Shown piece by piece: positions 1 through 10,810 of a stretch of DNA of 64,000 nucleotides (its first letter is position 1; every line of letters begins with the position of its first letter). The notes beneath the pieces were generated by a model. That model saw only the letters and a program-made list of their open reading frames with translations, did no database searches and had not been told where the DNA came from. The translations under genes and the position numbers were made by a program. Where the stretch lies: NCBI GenBank assembly GCA_965216255.1, contig OZ244148.1, forward strand, positions 124,001 through 188,000, given 5' to 3'. Source of the DNA: G965216255 sp965216255. Lineage in GTDB: Bacteria; Bacteroidota; Rhodothermia; Rhodothermales; Bin80.

Positions 1-519
1 ATCTGCTGCTGGTCGCCAGTGACACATGCCCGATGATTTCCTTAACCTCGTGGGCCGACGCTCCGTGATCCAGTGCCGGGGATGAGGGCATGACGCGGGG
101 CTAACGGCGCTCAATTCTTTCCCCCGACGTGTTATTATCGGAAATGTTTTAGGCCTCAAAAAACGGCAATGAACGACCGGTGGGGCACCCCGCACAGCGC
201 CTGAGATCGTCGCACGCATACCGCAAATTGGAGCACGTCAACTACGCAGCTCTCTCCGCAGTGGCTCTGCGAGACACATCGAATGGAAGTCCATTTGCAC
301 TGCGGCGTGTGCCACCCTTTATTGGGTGCGCCTACGGCGTGGAGAAGTGCGAAACTCTTGCGGGGCTAGCCAAATGATATCCCTATCGTTGAGATCGTGG
401 GATGGGTTGTCACTCTTGCCGCCAATGGCCTCAAAAAGAGCCAGCCCACAGCGACAGCCAGCTTCCTCCCCAGCGACGCAACGTCGGCGTCGTCACTCCC
501 AACTGAGGCATCGGGGGGG
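1..519. other. No gene seen (left edge of window)
   Basis: No reading frame here shows a recognisable domain or consistent coding character. Short open frames on the plus strand have no family resemblance and one of them runs antisense into the downstream protease. The stretch lies 3' of the minus-strand S8 protease, so a terminator is possible, but I see no clear stem followed by a T-run. Confidence 0.5.
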
Positions 520-3500
520 CTACTTCAGAATGGTCATCTGGCTCATTCGGACCTCGATCCCGGCAGCGGTGGCAGCATGCACGCGGTAGGAATACGTCCC
601 GGAAGCCAACTGCGCAACGTCCATCCTGATGGCTCGCAGGCTGCCAGCCTCCAACTCTACGGGCACGCTGCGCAGGACCGTGCGTCCCAGCACGTCAAAC
701 ACCTCTACCGTGACCGCCGCAGACATGGGCAAATCCACCAGAATGGTCGTATATGGATTGAATGGGTTGGGATAGTTGCCGTGGAGCACAAAACGCTCCG
801 GCAGCTCTGTCTGATCGCCAATCCTTGTAACGCCGGAAGGAAAAAATACCGTCCCGTCTGCCTGCACGCCGATCATGGTAAGGCCTTCCCTGGCCGACGT
901 GCCGGAGCCGGAGAGACTCAGCACAAAAGCTTGCCGGGAAAGGCCACTCAGATCAAACTCAAACCGGTTGATCAGGCGTTGGTCTGCGGCAGCCACCACT
1001 TCTATCTCGTGCGACCCTGGCGACACCGCCACGTAGCTGCCGACGGCGCCGTAGGCTGCATCGTCAAGGAGTACCACAGCCGCGCCTCCCGGCTGCAGCA
1101 GGCGCACGTCCACCGCCGCCAGATCTCTGGCTCCATGCGTCATGTAGAAGGCTGCTTGGTCGTCCACATCATGGCTCCGTCGCACATCATCCGCCAACGC
1201 GAGGTCCACGTCCTCACCTTTGCCGTATGCAATCACATGGTAATCGGTGCCCGTGCCAACGCTTATCGATTGTGAGCGCAGCGGTTGGGCATTGTCGCCA
1301 TCCCCCCCTCTAACCACGTCGATGGTATGCTCCCCCTGGGAGAGCACATCGAATGCCGAGGCTGACTGGAACGTCCAGTCGTCAAAGATGCGCTGGTCAT
1401 CAACGTATACGTCGAGCGGCGACCCATCAACGTTTTGAATGAACTGGGCCGTCGGTGCCTGCTGCAAGGTGCTTTCCCACAGCGCCTTGGCTTTGTCCGC
1501 ATTCTGGAACAGATCCTCCCTGCTTCGTCCGGTTACCACCGCAAAAGCCACCTGGACTTCCTGGCCCGGAGCTATCGTGAACGGGCCCAGCCCTGACACT
1601 TGTGTCCAGTCATTGGCTTCGGATCCAGGGCTCTGAATGCCGCCAGTCAAGTATGACCATTTCATCTGGTCCGTCAGTGGTTCCCCGTAGCGAAGGGCAC
1701 GAAAATGCACGGGCACATTCGCTGAGAGCGGCATGGTGCCAACCACCACTGTAGGATTGGAGGCCGCATCCTGCTGATAGCCGAGATTCCTGGTCCCGTC
1801 GAATAAGGAATAGTCCTGCAACCAGGTAAGATTCAACTGCCAGTTGAACATCAGGCCTATATGAATATTGGCCAATTCGACTCCGGTCTGATTGGCCATA
1901 GTGTATCGCAAAATGACAAAGTCCTCGTTCTCCTGTGCAGTATCGGCAAAGCTCTCCTGGAGTACCTCTACGCCAAGGGGGTTGGGGGCACCGCCATCCA
2001 CCAACTCCATCCGCCCTTCCTGCGCCACCAGATTCCCGGGGTCCTGTATCTCAAGGCTGGCCCCCCGCTGCGGAATCCAGTCCATGTGTTGACTTGCAAT
2101 TTGGGGCCGCAATTCGTCACTGTTCAGGCAGTCGGAAACCGCATCTGGTCCACTGGCCACGAGCAAGCCGCCCTCGTGTATGATGGACCGCCTCCTGCCG
2201 TTCGTGTCGTAGACCCACACACCTTCACTTAGTTGGCGAAAGCGGTTGTCCAAAAAGCCAAAGTTTCCTTCTGTGGTAATGGTGAAGCCCATTCCGCCAG
2301 TGACGTGCTCTAGCGTTTCACCCTCGTTGGCCATCAGCCGCACGACATCAGGGGCATCGTCGTAGGATCCATCCCGTACTCGGGGAGAAACCAATATGCG
2401 CGAACGATACGGCGTATCCTCAGTCAAACGGAACTTGGTCGTGACGGACGTGCTATCTCCGGTCCCCAATCTGCCAACACTGACTGGGCCGGTATCAAAT
2501 TGGACGAAATCGCCGTCCGCAAACCACTCGATTGTCAGGTTCTGAGTATCTGTCAGATAGTTGACCAGCGTTGCAGTGATTTCTGCGGATTCGCCGCTTT
2601 GGAGCACCCGCTCCCCACCCGTTAGTTGCGCCCTGGTCATGCGGATAGCTGGGAACCCGCTCTCCGTTACGGCGCGGTAGGCATTGACGCGCCCGCGACC
2701 CAAGAGGCCCGCCAGCGAGGCATCGTTGGCAGCATCGATGTTGTCAGCTGTAAGGCGCACCTGTTCGCGCACCTGGTGCGGCGAATAACCAGGGTGCGCC
2801 GTCTTGACCAGCGCCGCTATGCCCGCTACCAGCGGCGAGGCAAAAGACGTGCCGTTGTCTCTGCCATACGCATCGCCCGGACGTGGTACGATTACGTCCC
2901 GCCCTGCGGCATACACATTTACGCTCCTGCCGTAATTGTAGTAGTTCACATCGGACTCTGACAGCGTGCCGCCGACGCTGAGTTCGATGCCGTAATTGGC
3001 GGGGTATGTGGGGTTGTAGTCAGAGTTTATACGTGCGTTTCCGGCCGCAGCCACCACCAGCGCCCCTTCGTCCAGGGCCGAGTGCATGACCTGCATCTCG
3101 GTTTGGGAGTAGCCGAATCCGCCGAAACTTGCGTTGATGATATCAGCCCCATTTAGTGCCGCATACATAATGCCTATGCCATTGTCATGGCCTGCCACCG
3201 GCATGAGCTTGGCATTCCAACTTGTCCCGGCCAATCCAATGCTGTTGTTGGCCTCCGCCGAGGCGGCGCCGGCCACCGCTATGCCATGGATTACGTCGTC
3301 ATCATTAGCGGAACCCGAGGCTATGGGCAAATCCGTATTGAAATCCCAGCCGTGCACGTCATCCACGAAGCCGTTCCCATCGTCGTCAGTGCCGTTGTTC
3401 GAAACCTCACCCAGATTGGTCCACAGTGTGCCTCGAAGATCTTCATGGCCCAGGTCCATGGCCAACTCCACTACAGCAATCACGACATCACCCTGCTCGC

Positions 3501-4023
3501 CCTTTACCACATCCCAGGCATCGGCCATGCGCAGCCGCTGCATGTACGACGCTTGGGAGGAGAATAGCGGGTCATTGGGCGTGTCAGGCAGCGCATGTGT
3601 GCCCGCCTCCGCAGAGGCTGAATCCCAGGTCGGCGCGCGGACGAACCTCGGTTCTGCGAAGACTACGTTCGGATCCCGCGCCAGGGCGGTGGCTACCCGT
3701 CCGGAGTCAAAGGACTCGTCGTGACGCACGGCATAGATGCGTTGCAACTTCCTGGTGCTTGCAGCCAGCTCTCGCGTCTGGGCCACGAGGTCTATGAAGG
3801 GAAAGGCCTTTACGACTTCGAAGACGCCAAACTGAGCAGCCTCCTGGTCGAAGACTGCAAGTCCGGTCTTGCCGGCACCAGGAGAAACCGTAACCCCCTC
3901 TGCGAATTGCACCCAGACAAATCCTGGGCTATAGGGCGCCATAGGGTTGGTGGGCTGGGCAGCTGCGACGGCACTCAGCAACAGTGCGAGGCCTACCAGA
4001 CAGGTAAGGTGGTTCCTAACCAT
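520..4023 (-). CDS. Secreted subtilisin-like (S8) peptidase with T9SS type A sorting domain
   Basis: Exported 1167-aa protein. Residues 1-22 form a signal peptide (charged start, LVGLALLLSAVAAA core). The S8 domain spans about 165-460: catalytic His is H246 in VIHGIAVAG, oxyanion Asn N329 in AAAGNA, nucleophile S393 in NGTSFASP. The position that is normally the catalytic Asp of the DTG motif reads E186 in AVVELAMDLGHEDL, so Asp is replaced by Glu and TG by LA. A long beta-rich region follows, and about 1085-1167 is the T9SS C-terminal sorting domain (LHGNYPNPFNPYTTI, then DVLGR and a final TILK). Known for the family: such proteases are moved across the outer membrane by T9SS and act outside the cell. 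Inference: the Asp-to-Glu change may reduce or abolish activity. It is divergent from a second, decayed S8 gene at 4349, suggesting a protease locus. Confidence 0.93.
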   Translation of the reverse strand: MVRNHLTCLVGLALLLSAVAAAQPTNPMAPYSPGFVWVQFAEGVTVSPGAGKTGLAVFDQEAAQFGVFEVVKAFPFIDLVAQTRELAASTRKLQRIYAVRHDESFDSGRVATALARDPNVVFAEPRFVRAPTWDSASAEAGTHALPDTPNDPLFSSQASYMQRLRMADAWDVVKGEQGDVVIAVVELAMDLGHEDLRGTLWTNLGEVSNNGTDDDGNGFVDDVHGWDFNTDLPIASGSANDDDVIHGIAVAGAASAEANNSIGLAGTSWNAKLMPVAGHDNGIGIMYAALNGADIINASFGGFGYSQTEMQVMHSALDEGALVVAAAGNARINSDYNPTYPANYGIELSVGGTLSESDVNYYNYGRSVNVYAAGRDVIVPRPGDAYGRDNGTSFASPLVAGIAALVKTAHPGYSPHQVREQVRLTADNIDAANDASLAGLLGRGRVNAYRAVTESGFPAIRMTRAQLTGGERVLQSGESAEITATLVNYLTDTQNLTIEWFADGDFVQFDTGPVSVGRLGTGDSTSVTTKFRLTEDTPYRSRILVSPRVRDGSYDDAPDVVRLMANEGETLEHVTGGMGFTITTEGNFGFLDNRFRQLSEGVWVYDTNGRRRSIIHEGGLLVASGPDAVSDCLNSDELRPQIASQHMDWIPQRGASLEIQDPGNLVAQEGRMELVDGGAPNPLGVEVLQESFADTAQENEDFVILRYTMANQTGVELANIHIGLMFNWQLNLTWLQDYSLFDGTRNLGYQQDAASNPTVVVGTMPLSANVPVHFRALRYGEPLTDQMKWSYLTGGIQSPGSEANDWTQVSGLGPFTIAPGQEVQVAFAVVTGRSREDLFQNADKAKALWESTLQQAPTAQFIQNVDGSPLDVYVDDQRIFDDWTFQSASAFDVLSQGEHTIDVVRGGDGDNAQPLRSQSISVGTGTDYHVIAYGKGEDVDLALADDVRRSHDVDDQAAFYMTHGARDLAAVDVRLLQPGGAAVVLLDDAAYGAVGSYVAVSPGSHEIEVVAAADQRLINRFEFDLSGLSRQAFVLSLSGSGTSAREGLTMIGVQADGTVFFPSGVTRIGDQTELPERFVLHGNYPNPFNPYTTILVDLPMSAAVTVEVFDVLGRTVLRSVPVELEAGSLRAIRMDVAQLASGTYSYRVHAATAAGIEVRMSQMTILK

Positions 4024-4348
4024 AATGACGTGTGCTTAAGATTGCCATTTACACATGAATTCATACGGTGGGATGCGACTGCCGGCCGACGACTTCCCGT
4101 CCGCTGGCACAAGTGCTGGCAATGAATCTGGACCGCTTTTATGGCCTGTTACGGCTAGGGGCGCGGCCTGCCACCTGAGTCTTCGCCGTGCAGGCTGGTG
4201 CACATGCCTGCGGCAGTGTCAAGGACGCGCGCCGAATATTCAGGAACTTCACATCTTCGCGCTGCTTTCAGGGAGATACTGACAAAGGCGGCCCAATAGA
4301 CCGAGGCAGCCGCCCTCGGCCTGATCATTTCAAACCACATCGGTCCCC
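4024..4348. other. Divergent intergenic region between two S8 protease genes
   Basis: About 325 bp separates the minus-strand protease start from the plus-strand protease relic. It should hold both promoters. I could not identify a Bacteroidota -33/-7 pair with confidence, and there is no credible small gene. Confidence 0.4.
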
Positions 4349-5639
4349 ATGAAGATCCTCGCGGCACTCACAGTTTTCTGCCTTACTTAGGCACACATCT
4401 CGCGTCCCCTCAGGATGTGGAGAAGACGTGGATCTTGCTCACCGACAAGCTGGACGGCACCGGCAAAACCACGCAGGTTGAGGCCGGATACATCAGCGAC
4501 AGAGCCGCGGAACGACGCCAGCGGCGTGGCAGCAACTGGACGCCAGCGCATGATGCCCCCATCTCGCCCCTGTATTTGAACACTTTGGCGGCAGAGGGTG
4601 TGGAGGTTGTTCGTCGCAGTTGATGGCTGAATGCGGTCTCGGCCTATCTCGATGCTAGCCAGCGCCATGCAGTGAGTTAACTGCCGTTTGTCCGCAAGCT
4701 GCAGCCGGTGGCGGGACTTGCCACGAACATTTCACCACCGATTCCAGTGCCGCCAGTTATTGCCACCCCTTATCCAGGCGGCTTGACTGCGGACCATCCT
4801 GTGGGCAACTGCAGCTCGTGAACGCAATCACACCGCTTGACAATAGTATCAACGGACAAGGCATCATCGTGGGATTCGTCGACACGCGCTTCGACTACAA
4901 CGGCGTGCAGCTCGGACACCCTGCAACGGCCCATCTCACCAATGCCAACAGAGTGAAATATCGCAACTTTACAGCCGACGACCCCGGCGTCGGCACGCAG
5001 CAGGATTTTAGCTTTCACGGTTTGAACACCAGTTCAGTGACCTTTGGCAACGCTCCCAATCAGCTGATAGGTCCTTGTTACGGAGCCGACACCGTATATG
5101 TCGCGCACACCGAGTGGGCCCCACAAGAACGGAATGTGGAAGAAGACAATTTTGTTGCCGCGGTCGAATGGATGGAAGCCTCTGGGGTAGACGTCATTAA
5201 CTCTTCTCTTGGATTCTCGACCTTTGACCCCGGCGAATCTGAATACGAGACCTCCGACATGGACGGAGATACCGGGATAACCACCATTGCCTTTGACCTT
5301 GCTGCCCAAAAAGGCGTAGTCCCGGTATCCTCAGCGGGCAACGAAGGCGACCGGTCTTGGCGTGTTATCACCACGCCCTCAGATGGCGATTCTGTCATCG
5401 TGGTGGGAGCCGTTTACCTGGACAGCACAAAGGTTGGTTTCAGCAGTGTGGGCCCCACAGCTGACGGCCGCACTAAGCCCGACGTTTCTGCACAAGGGGC
5501 CCTTGTGCGCGTTGCCTATTCCTCTCCATCAATACCTTTTGGCCCTTCCAGCGGAACCTCGTTTTCTGCTCCCATGATTACGGGGATCGTATCCCAGATA
5601 CTCCAGCGCCAATTAAAGTCCGAAGTGCAACAACTGTAG
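4349..5639 (+). pseudogene. Decayed secreted S8 (subtilisin-like) peptidase
   Basis: The remains of a second exported S8 protease can be followed across three frames. ATG at 4349 begins a signal-peptide-like MKILAALTVFCLT that stops at once. A shifted frame from about 4410 gives the family N-terminus (KTWILLTDKL, then QVEAGYISDRAAERRQRRG). After another shift the text continues as WLNAVSAYLDASQ, meets an in-frame TAA near 4678-4680, and resumes with LPFVRKLQPVAG. The catalytic core is open from 4818 to 5639: Asp in GFVDTRFD, His in FSFHGLNTS, Ser in SSGTSFSAP. It ends soon after the Ser motif, so the rest of the catalytic domain and any sorting domain are gone. Homology of the pieces to one family is strong; function is surely lost unless the region is misassembled. 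Confidence 0.85.
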
Positions 5640-5887
5640 ACAATGTAGTATGCCCCTGAGTAGAGACAGAAGATAGCACAGGCAACGCGGAAAACGAGCT
5701 TCTTCGGAGGGAGGGCGGAGCCCGACCGGAGAAGAAGCTGCTTGCTGGCCGAAGAAATTCGCGCTCCTTGACCTTTGAGGCAGCCAATGCCGACGGGCGA
5801 GCATGGCTCTTCCCCTGCGTGTAGGCACGCATGATGTCACCCGAACATGGTACAATGGTCTATGGGTCTTTCTGGCGACGACCCGAC

Positions 5888-6869
5888 TCAGACCATGGAC
5901 GCGGAGGCTGCCACGCCCTCTAGTGCAGGAAGGAAAACCTCCGCCGGCGTGCGGTAGGCCAAGCATCGGCGCGGACGGTTGTTCAATTGCGCTTGCACCC
6001 GCCTCACCGCTGCCGGTTCAACCGTGTGAAAGTTGGTTGCCTTCGGGAAGTACTCTCGCACCAGGCCGTTGGTGTGCTCGTTCAGACCACGCTCCCAGGA
6101 GTGGTATGGCCTCGCAAAGTAAAACGATGCGGAAAGCGCGCTGCCGATGATGAGCGAACTCCTTGCCATTGTCCGCCGTGATAGTAAGTACCCGGTCCTT
6201 TACCGGACTGAGACAACCTATGATCGCATGGCGGACCCCGATCGCAGCCTTTGACGCAACGTGCTCAAGAAACGTGAATTTCGAGGCGCGATCGACCATG
6301 GATACCAGTGCTCCCTGTTGTTTCGCCCCGATGATCGTATCAACCTCCCAGTCGCCTATCCGCGTCTTCTGCTCTACAATGGGATCACGTTCGCTGATGT
6401 CTACACGGTGCGGTATCAGGCCGCGCCCAGCACCGCTCTTGTTACGCCTGTTGTACCGCTTACCACGGCGACGCAGCAGCTTGTACAACGATCCGCCAGC
6501 CGCTCGGTCCACCCAGCTATGCCTGTAAATCCATGTGGTGCTTACCGAAACGACACCATCACGACGAAGTCGACCCGAGACCTGCTCTGGACTCCAGTGC
6601 AGGGCGAGCTTCTCACGCACAAGAGACCACATCGCTTCAGTCATCTTCCGTGGACGCAACGATGCCTTCCTCCGCCGCCCGCTGGCCAAGCGGGTAGCCT
6701 GTTGATACCGGTAGCCCCTACCTCCGCTGTTGCGATGCAACTCCCGGCTGATCGTCGATAGCGAGCGACCCAACTGTCGCGCAATCTCGCGCAGCGAATC
6801 AGCTCGCTTCCTCAATGCGTGAATCTGGCACCTTTCCTCATAGGAAAGATGATGATAGCCCGTCGCCAT
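5888..6869 (-). pseudogene. IS30-family transposase, frameshifted
   Basis: The main frame (6869 down to about 6110) starts MATGYHHLSYEERCQIHALR, a typical IS30 helix-turn-helix N-terminus, and carries the first two catalytic aspartates in GDWEVDTIIGAK and ITADNGKEFA. A one-base shift near 6110-6150 moves the C-terminus to another frame, which shows ERGLNEHTNGLVREYFPK with the catalytic Glu, then AQLNNRPRRCLAYRTPAEVF. All three DDE residues exist but not in one frame. Some IS30 relatives do use frameshifting, but no slippery run is obvious here, so I call it inactive. Terminal inverted repeats were not located. Confidence 0.88.
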
Positions 6870-7334
6870 TTGATACCCTCCAATGATGTCTTAACGGAGC
6901 GTACCGGCATCATCTCGCTCACATGTAATCAGCGTGATGAATACGCGCTTGCTAGCGCGCTGTCATCCAAATCAAGTGTTGCACTTCGTTGTTAAATGGG
7001 CCCAGGTTAATCCCAACCTTAATCCCAAAAAGGTCTGGGAGGTTCTGACCTCGACCGCAAGTCAGTCCGCAAGTCCAGACAATAACTTAGTGCCTGGCCG
7101 AAAATGCCTCCTGGCTTGTGGAGGGCTCCAGCAGGGCATTTCAGGGGCAATTTTCGGGATTGTCGGAGTCTGACGGACCTAGGTGAGTGCACTCAGAACC
7201 TGGTTTCCATGCCGCAGAGTGCATGCACGTGCGTGGAACAGGCCACTTTTCAACTGTTGCAGTCAGCCTGGACGTTGCTATCCGATTTCGCTCGTGAGCG
7301 TCGTCTTTCTCGGCAGTCTCTGCGGCTTGCTTGT
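6870..7334. other. No gene seen between IS30 and ISNCY relics
   Basis: No conserved reading frame. The first 60 bases upstream of the IS30 start would include the IS30 end. The remainder is probably old IS or intergenic debris. Confidence 0.4.
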
Positions 7335-8140
7335 TCAGGAAGCCAGACGCCGGCGCGCTCGCCGCTCAGTCTCCCGCTGGCGCAGTATCAATTCGAGTCG
7401 ATGCACATTCGCCGCCACAACCGAAAGCGCCACGCTGCGCGCAAATCCCTCCTTGCCGTGCGCCCGCACTCGATTCAGTCCGCGGTGCTCCAGGTTGTTC
7501 ATCGCTGACTCAATGGCCGGATGCTGCCGGCGCGCTGCTACGAACTCTTCTTCCCTTTCCCGCTCACGAGAGGCCTCTGTGCCTTTGCCCTTCCTGGGCA
7601 TCACGGCCAGCCCCAACTCTGCCTCAAACGCGGTAAGGTTGTCTGGACTGTAAAAGCCCCTGTCCACGCTACAGGAAACCACGGCACCGTAGCGCTTCTT
7701 CGTTTCGGTTAACAGGGGCATGGCCGCGTCCACGTCCGTTCCCTCCCACTGGATCATGTGGTGGAGTATGAATGGATGCGCATCTTCTATGACACACACC
7801 GGCACCCCCAACTCGGCCCTGATGCCTGCTTTCTGCTTGCAGATCCAACGCGTGTGCTCTTCATACACCGAAAACATCTTCTCCTCGTGCGGAATCATCT
7901 CCTCATGGATCAATCGCCGCTCTACCTGCTCTATCTGACGCTCACAGTGCGTCAAATACCGCGTAATCTCCGGATGCGGCACGGACTGCTGCTGCTACAC
8001 CTGCACCGTGGACTTCACTTTCTTTACCACCACCTGGCATATTTCCAAGTAGGCCTGTACACCCTCTTTCGTGCGCCATCTGCGCGCCAGACGCACCGGA
8101 TCAAAGTGCGCATGCACAGCGCGCAGCCAGCTCCTGTACT
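7335..8140 (-). pseudogene. ISNCY-type transposase, C-terminal part, cut by IS256
   Basis: The open part (7982-7335) reads FSVYEEHTRWICKQKAG, VPVCVIEDAHPFILHHM, VSCSVDRGFYSPDN, RRQHPAIESAMNNLEHRGL and ends VALSVVAANVHRLEL. This is the C-terminal DDE half of ISNCY-family transposases (DDE_Tnp_1 superfamily). The same frame extends upstream to 8140 (RSWLRAVHAHFDPVRLARRW), interrupted by one TAG near 7994-7996. At 8140/8141 the gene is cut by the left end of an IS256 copy, and its N-terminus is not present on the other side of that IS. It is therefore truncated as well as nonsense-mutated. Confidence 0.85.
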
Positions 8141-9561
8141 GAGAAACTGTCATATCTTGGGTCTACAGAATGCCGCGGCGTATCTTTGTGGAGTACCCAT
8201 CAATTGCCCTAGACGGGCATATCCGGACTACATCGTATAACAGACCCAACAGAATCCAACGTACACTCACTCCTTACCCGTGAGGAGGCACTCAGCACCC
8301 TGGATGACCTGGTGCGCAGCTCCGCCCGGCGCATGCTTCAGGCAGCGCTCGAGCGGCAAGCCGACGACTACGTGAAGGCCCATGCACACCTGCGGAATGA
8401 GCACGGCCACCGAGTCGTCAAACGCAATGGCCACCATCCGCAGAGAGAAATCCTCACGGGTGCGGGCCCGCTAGCGATCCAGCGACCCCATGTCCGTGAC
8501 CCTCGAGAAGGGCATACCTTCACCAGCGCCATACTGCCGCGCTATATGCGCCGCAGTCCGTCGTCGGCCGATCGAAGATCGGCTGATGCACTCATTCCGG
8601 CCTTGTACCTGCGGGGAGTTTCGACCAACGACTTTGCTCTGGCCCTGGAGGCCATACTTGGCCCGCAAGCTGGCAACCAATCGCCATCGTCAATCAGCCG
8701 ACTCAAGGGGGCTTGGCTGGAGGAATACCGGCAATGGAACAAGCGGGACCCCGCGGGCAAGCGGTATGTTTACCTCTGGGCTGACGGGCTGTACTTCAAT
8801 GTCCGCATGGGAAACGAGCGCCCGTGTATGCTTGTTATTATTGGCAGTACGCCTGATGGAAGCAAAGAACTCGTAGGACTTCTGGACGCAGAGCGGGAAA
8901 GCAGGCTGTCCTGGAAGGAGCTATTGCTGAATATCAAACAACGAGGCTTGGACGTAGCGCCTAAGGCGGCCACAGCAGACGGAGGCCTGGGCTTCTGGGC
9001 TGCGTTGGAAGAAGTATATCCATCCACGCTACAACAGCGATGCTGGGTGCACAAGACAGCCAACGTGCCGGGTAAGCTGCCCAAGAAGCTGCAGGGGGCT
9101 GCGAAAGAGAGGCTCCGTGGCATCTATACGGCACCGTCCAGGAAGGATGCCCTGAAGGCACTCGATACCTTCGAGGATCTCTTCGGAGGCGCCTACGAGA
9201 AGGCCGTCACCTGTCTGCGCAAGGATCAAGAGGAGCTCTTAACCTTCTACCAGTTCCCGCCCGAACACTGGGTTCACCTTCGGACTTCGAATCCCGTTGA
9301 GTCCACGTTTGCGACCGCAGGGAAACGTACACGGCAAACCAAGGGATGCGGCAGCCGGGACGCGACACTGATGATGGTTTACAAGCTGACCCGGGAAGCA
9401 GAGAAACGCTGGCGGAGGCTGACTGGATCGCAGCTGCTCATCCGTGTGTTGGAAACAACCCCACACGAGTACAGCGTAGAAGTAGACAAACAAGCCGCCT
9501 AATTCTAATTCCCCAATCCCATGCCGCGACATTCTGCAGACCCAAGATATGACAGTTTCTC
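8141..9561 (+). mobile_element. IS256-family insertion sequence, copy A
   Basis: About 1.42 kb bounded by 39-bp imperfect inverted repeats at 8141-8179 and 9523-9561 (outer bases GAGAAACTGTCATATCTTGG, two mismatches). The single gene is a Mutator-type transposase. The left flank is an ISNCY gene and the right flank is the interior of an IS1634 transposase gene, and there is no target-site duplication. The element therefore sits at a rearrangement junction rather than at a fresh insertion. A second copy lies at 16493-17906. Confidence 0.92.
8312..9502 (+). CDS. IS256-family transposase
   Basis: Cut-and-paste transposase of the Mutator/IS256 type. Catalytic triad: Asp in LWADGLYFNVR, Asp in TADGGLGFWAAL, Glu in SNPVESTFATAGKRTRQTKG; the Q-C-W-V-H-K segment (LQQRCWVHKTANV) is also present. 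The reading frame is intact to the stop. Oddity: in copy B the gene starts ATG at 16589, but the matching codon here, at 8237-8239, is ATA, so the native start is lost. The first remaining candidate is GTG at 8312, which removes about 25 N-terminal residues. Activity is uncertain for that reason. Confidence 0.9.
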   Translation: MRSSARRMLQAALERQADDYVKAHAHLRNEHGHRVVKRNGHHPQREILTGAGPLAIQRPHVRDPREGHTFTSAILPRYMRRSPSSADRRSADALIPALYLRGVSTNDFALALEAILGPQAGNQSPSSISRLKGAWLEEYRQWNKRDPAGKRYVYLWADGLYFNVRMGNERPCMLVIIGSTPDGSKELVGLLDAERESRLSWKELLLNIKQRGLDVAPKAATADGGLGFWAALEEVYPSTLQQRCWVHKTANVPGKLPKKLQGAAKERLRGIYTAPSRKDALKALDTFEDLFGGAYEKAVTCLRKDQEELLTFYQFPPEHWVHLRTSNPVESTFATAGKRTRQTKGCGSRDATLMMVYKLTREAEKRWRRLTGSQLLIRVLETTPHEYSVEVDKQAA

Positions 9562-10589
9562 GACTGCGTGCTGCTTACGCTGGCTCTTGTAACGCGCGGC
9601 AGCGGGTTCGTGCGTCGTAGCCAAGTCTTCAAGGGCAACGTAAACGAAGCGTCCACGCTCAAGGAGATGCTGGAGTCCCTGGAGACGCCCAGGGACGCAC
9701 GTGTGGTGATGGACCGGGGCATTGCCACAAAGGACCGCATAGACTGGCTGCATAAGGAGGGTTACCGCTACATCGTGGTATCAAGAGAGCGCAGCATTTT
9801 GATGAGCAGCAGGCCGAGGCTCTTCAGACGTCCTCGGGCAGTGACGTAGAGGTGTACCGGGAGGAGGCAGACGACGAGGTGCGGCTCTGTTGCCGATCCC
9901 GGTCCCGCATGGCGAAGGAAGAGGCCAAGATGAGGCAGAAAGCGGAAAGATTCGAGGAGGCCCTCGGCGAGCTTTCCGAGGGGCTTGCCCGGCCGAAGAC
10001 GCAAAAGCGCATCGACCTCATAAGGGAACGTATCGGCCGATTGAAGCAGAGCTTCAGCGGCATCGGACAGCATTACGAGATAGAAGTGGAGACGGATGAG
10101 GACGGCAAGCGGGCCCAGTCTATCACGTGGACAAAGACGCCGAAAGCACCCGCGTTGATGAGCGATCCTGGCGTCTATTGCCTGCGCAGCAACGAGATGG
10201 AGTTCACCGCGGAAGAGCTCTGGCGCACGTATGTGATGCTGACCGATCTGGAAGCGGTGTTTCGGTCCCTGAAGTCGGAACTCGGACTGCGACCGATCTA
10301 TCATTCCACAGGCCGGCGCGCGGAGGGCCATCTGTTCATCACGGTCCTGGCTTACCAGTTGGTGCAGGTGATTCGTACGCGTCTTCGCAAGAAAGGACTA
10401 CGCTTCAGCTGGACGACACTCAGGAGGATCCTTCGGCGTCAGGTTCGCACGACCAGCATCTTCGAGCGCAAGGACGCACGCACACTCCATGTCCGCACCA
10501 GCTCGCAGCCGGATATGGAACTAAGGGCCATTTACGATGCCTTGTGCATCGATCCACTGCCCTTGGCCATGCACAAGACGATCATATGA
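9562..10589 (+). pseudogene. IS1634-family transposase, 5'-truncated and frameshifted
   Basis: Nearly identical to the C-terminal half of the complete IS1634 copy at 30536-32715. It begins abruptly at the IS256 right end, in the segment corresponding to LLTLALV of the full protein. It is open to 9849, shifts by one frame near 9800-9850, and is open again to 10589. Present are VMDRGIATKDRIDW (second Asp) and TDLEAVFRSLKSELGLRP (Glu); the first catalytic Asp is missing with the N-terminus. IS-derived sequence continues to about 10695, where the terminal inverted repeat (ATGGTAAAC...GGGC) matches both ends of the intact copy. Confidence 0.92.
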
Positions 10590-10810
10590 CCTAAGGCATA
10601 AAACCTCACTTGGCGGCCATTTGTTGTGCCAGAACAATTCTCATGTCTCTACTTTACAACCTGTTATGAAGCAAAATGGTAAACATGGGCAGGGCGATCC
10701 TAGCGCACTACTTTTTAGCGTCGCCACGGCCTGCCGCGGTCTGTTGGCGGATCCACGCGTCCACATTCCGCTTCGATCCAACCGACGGCATACAACCACT
10801 GGAGAGTTTT

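Noticed and set aside
397..1275. 292-codon plus-strand frame inside the S8 protease 3' region
   Set aside because: It is antisense to a convincing T9SS sorting domain and beta-rich region, and its own translation has no family resemblance.
5698..5738. Stem-loop (GCTTCTTC / GAAGAAGC) after the S8 relic as a terminator
   Set aside because: The 25-nt loop is long, the arms are short and no T-run follows; not supported as a terminator.
9290..9320. tRNA-like T-loop word (TTCGAATCC) at 9290 and 17630
   Set aside because: These lie inside the IS256 transposase codons for SSNPxEST; no acceptor stem or anticodon arm can be built.
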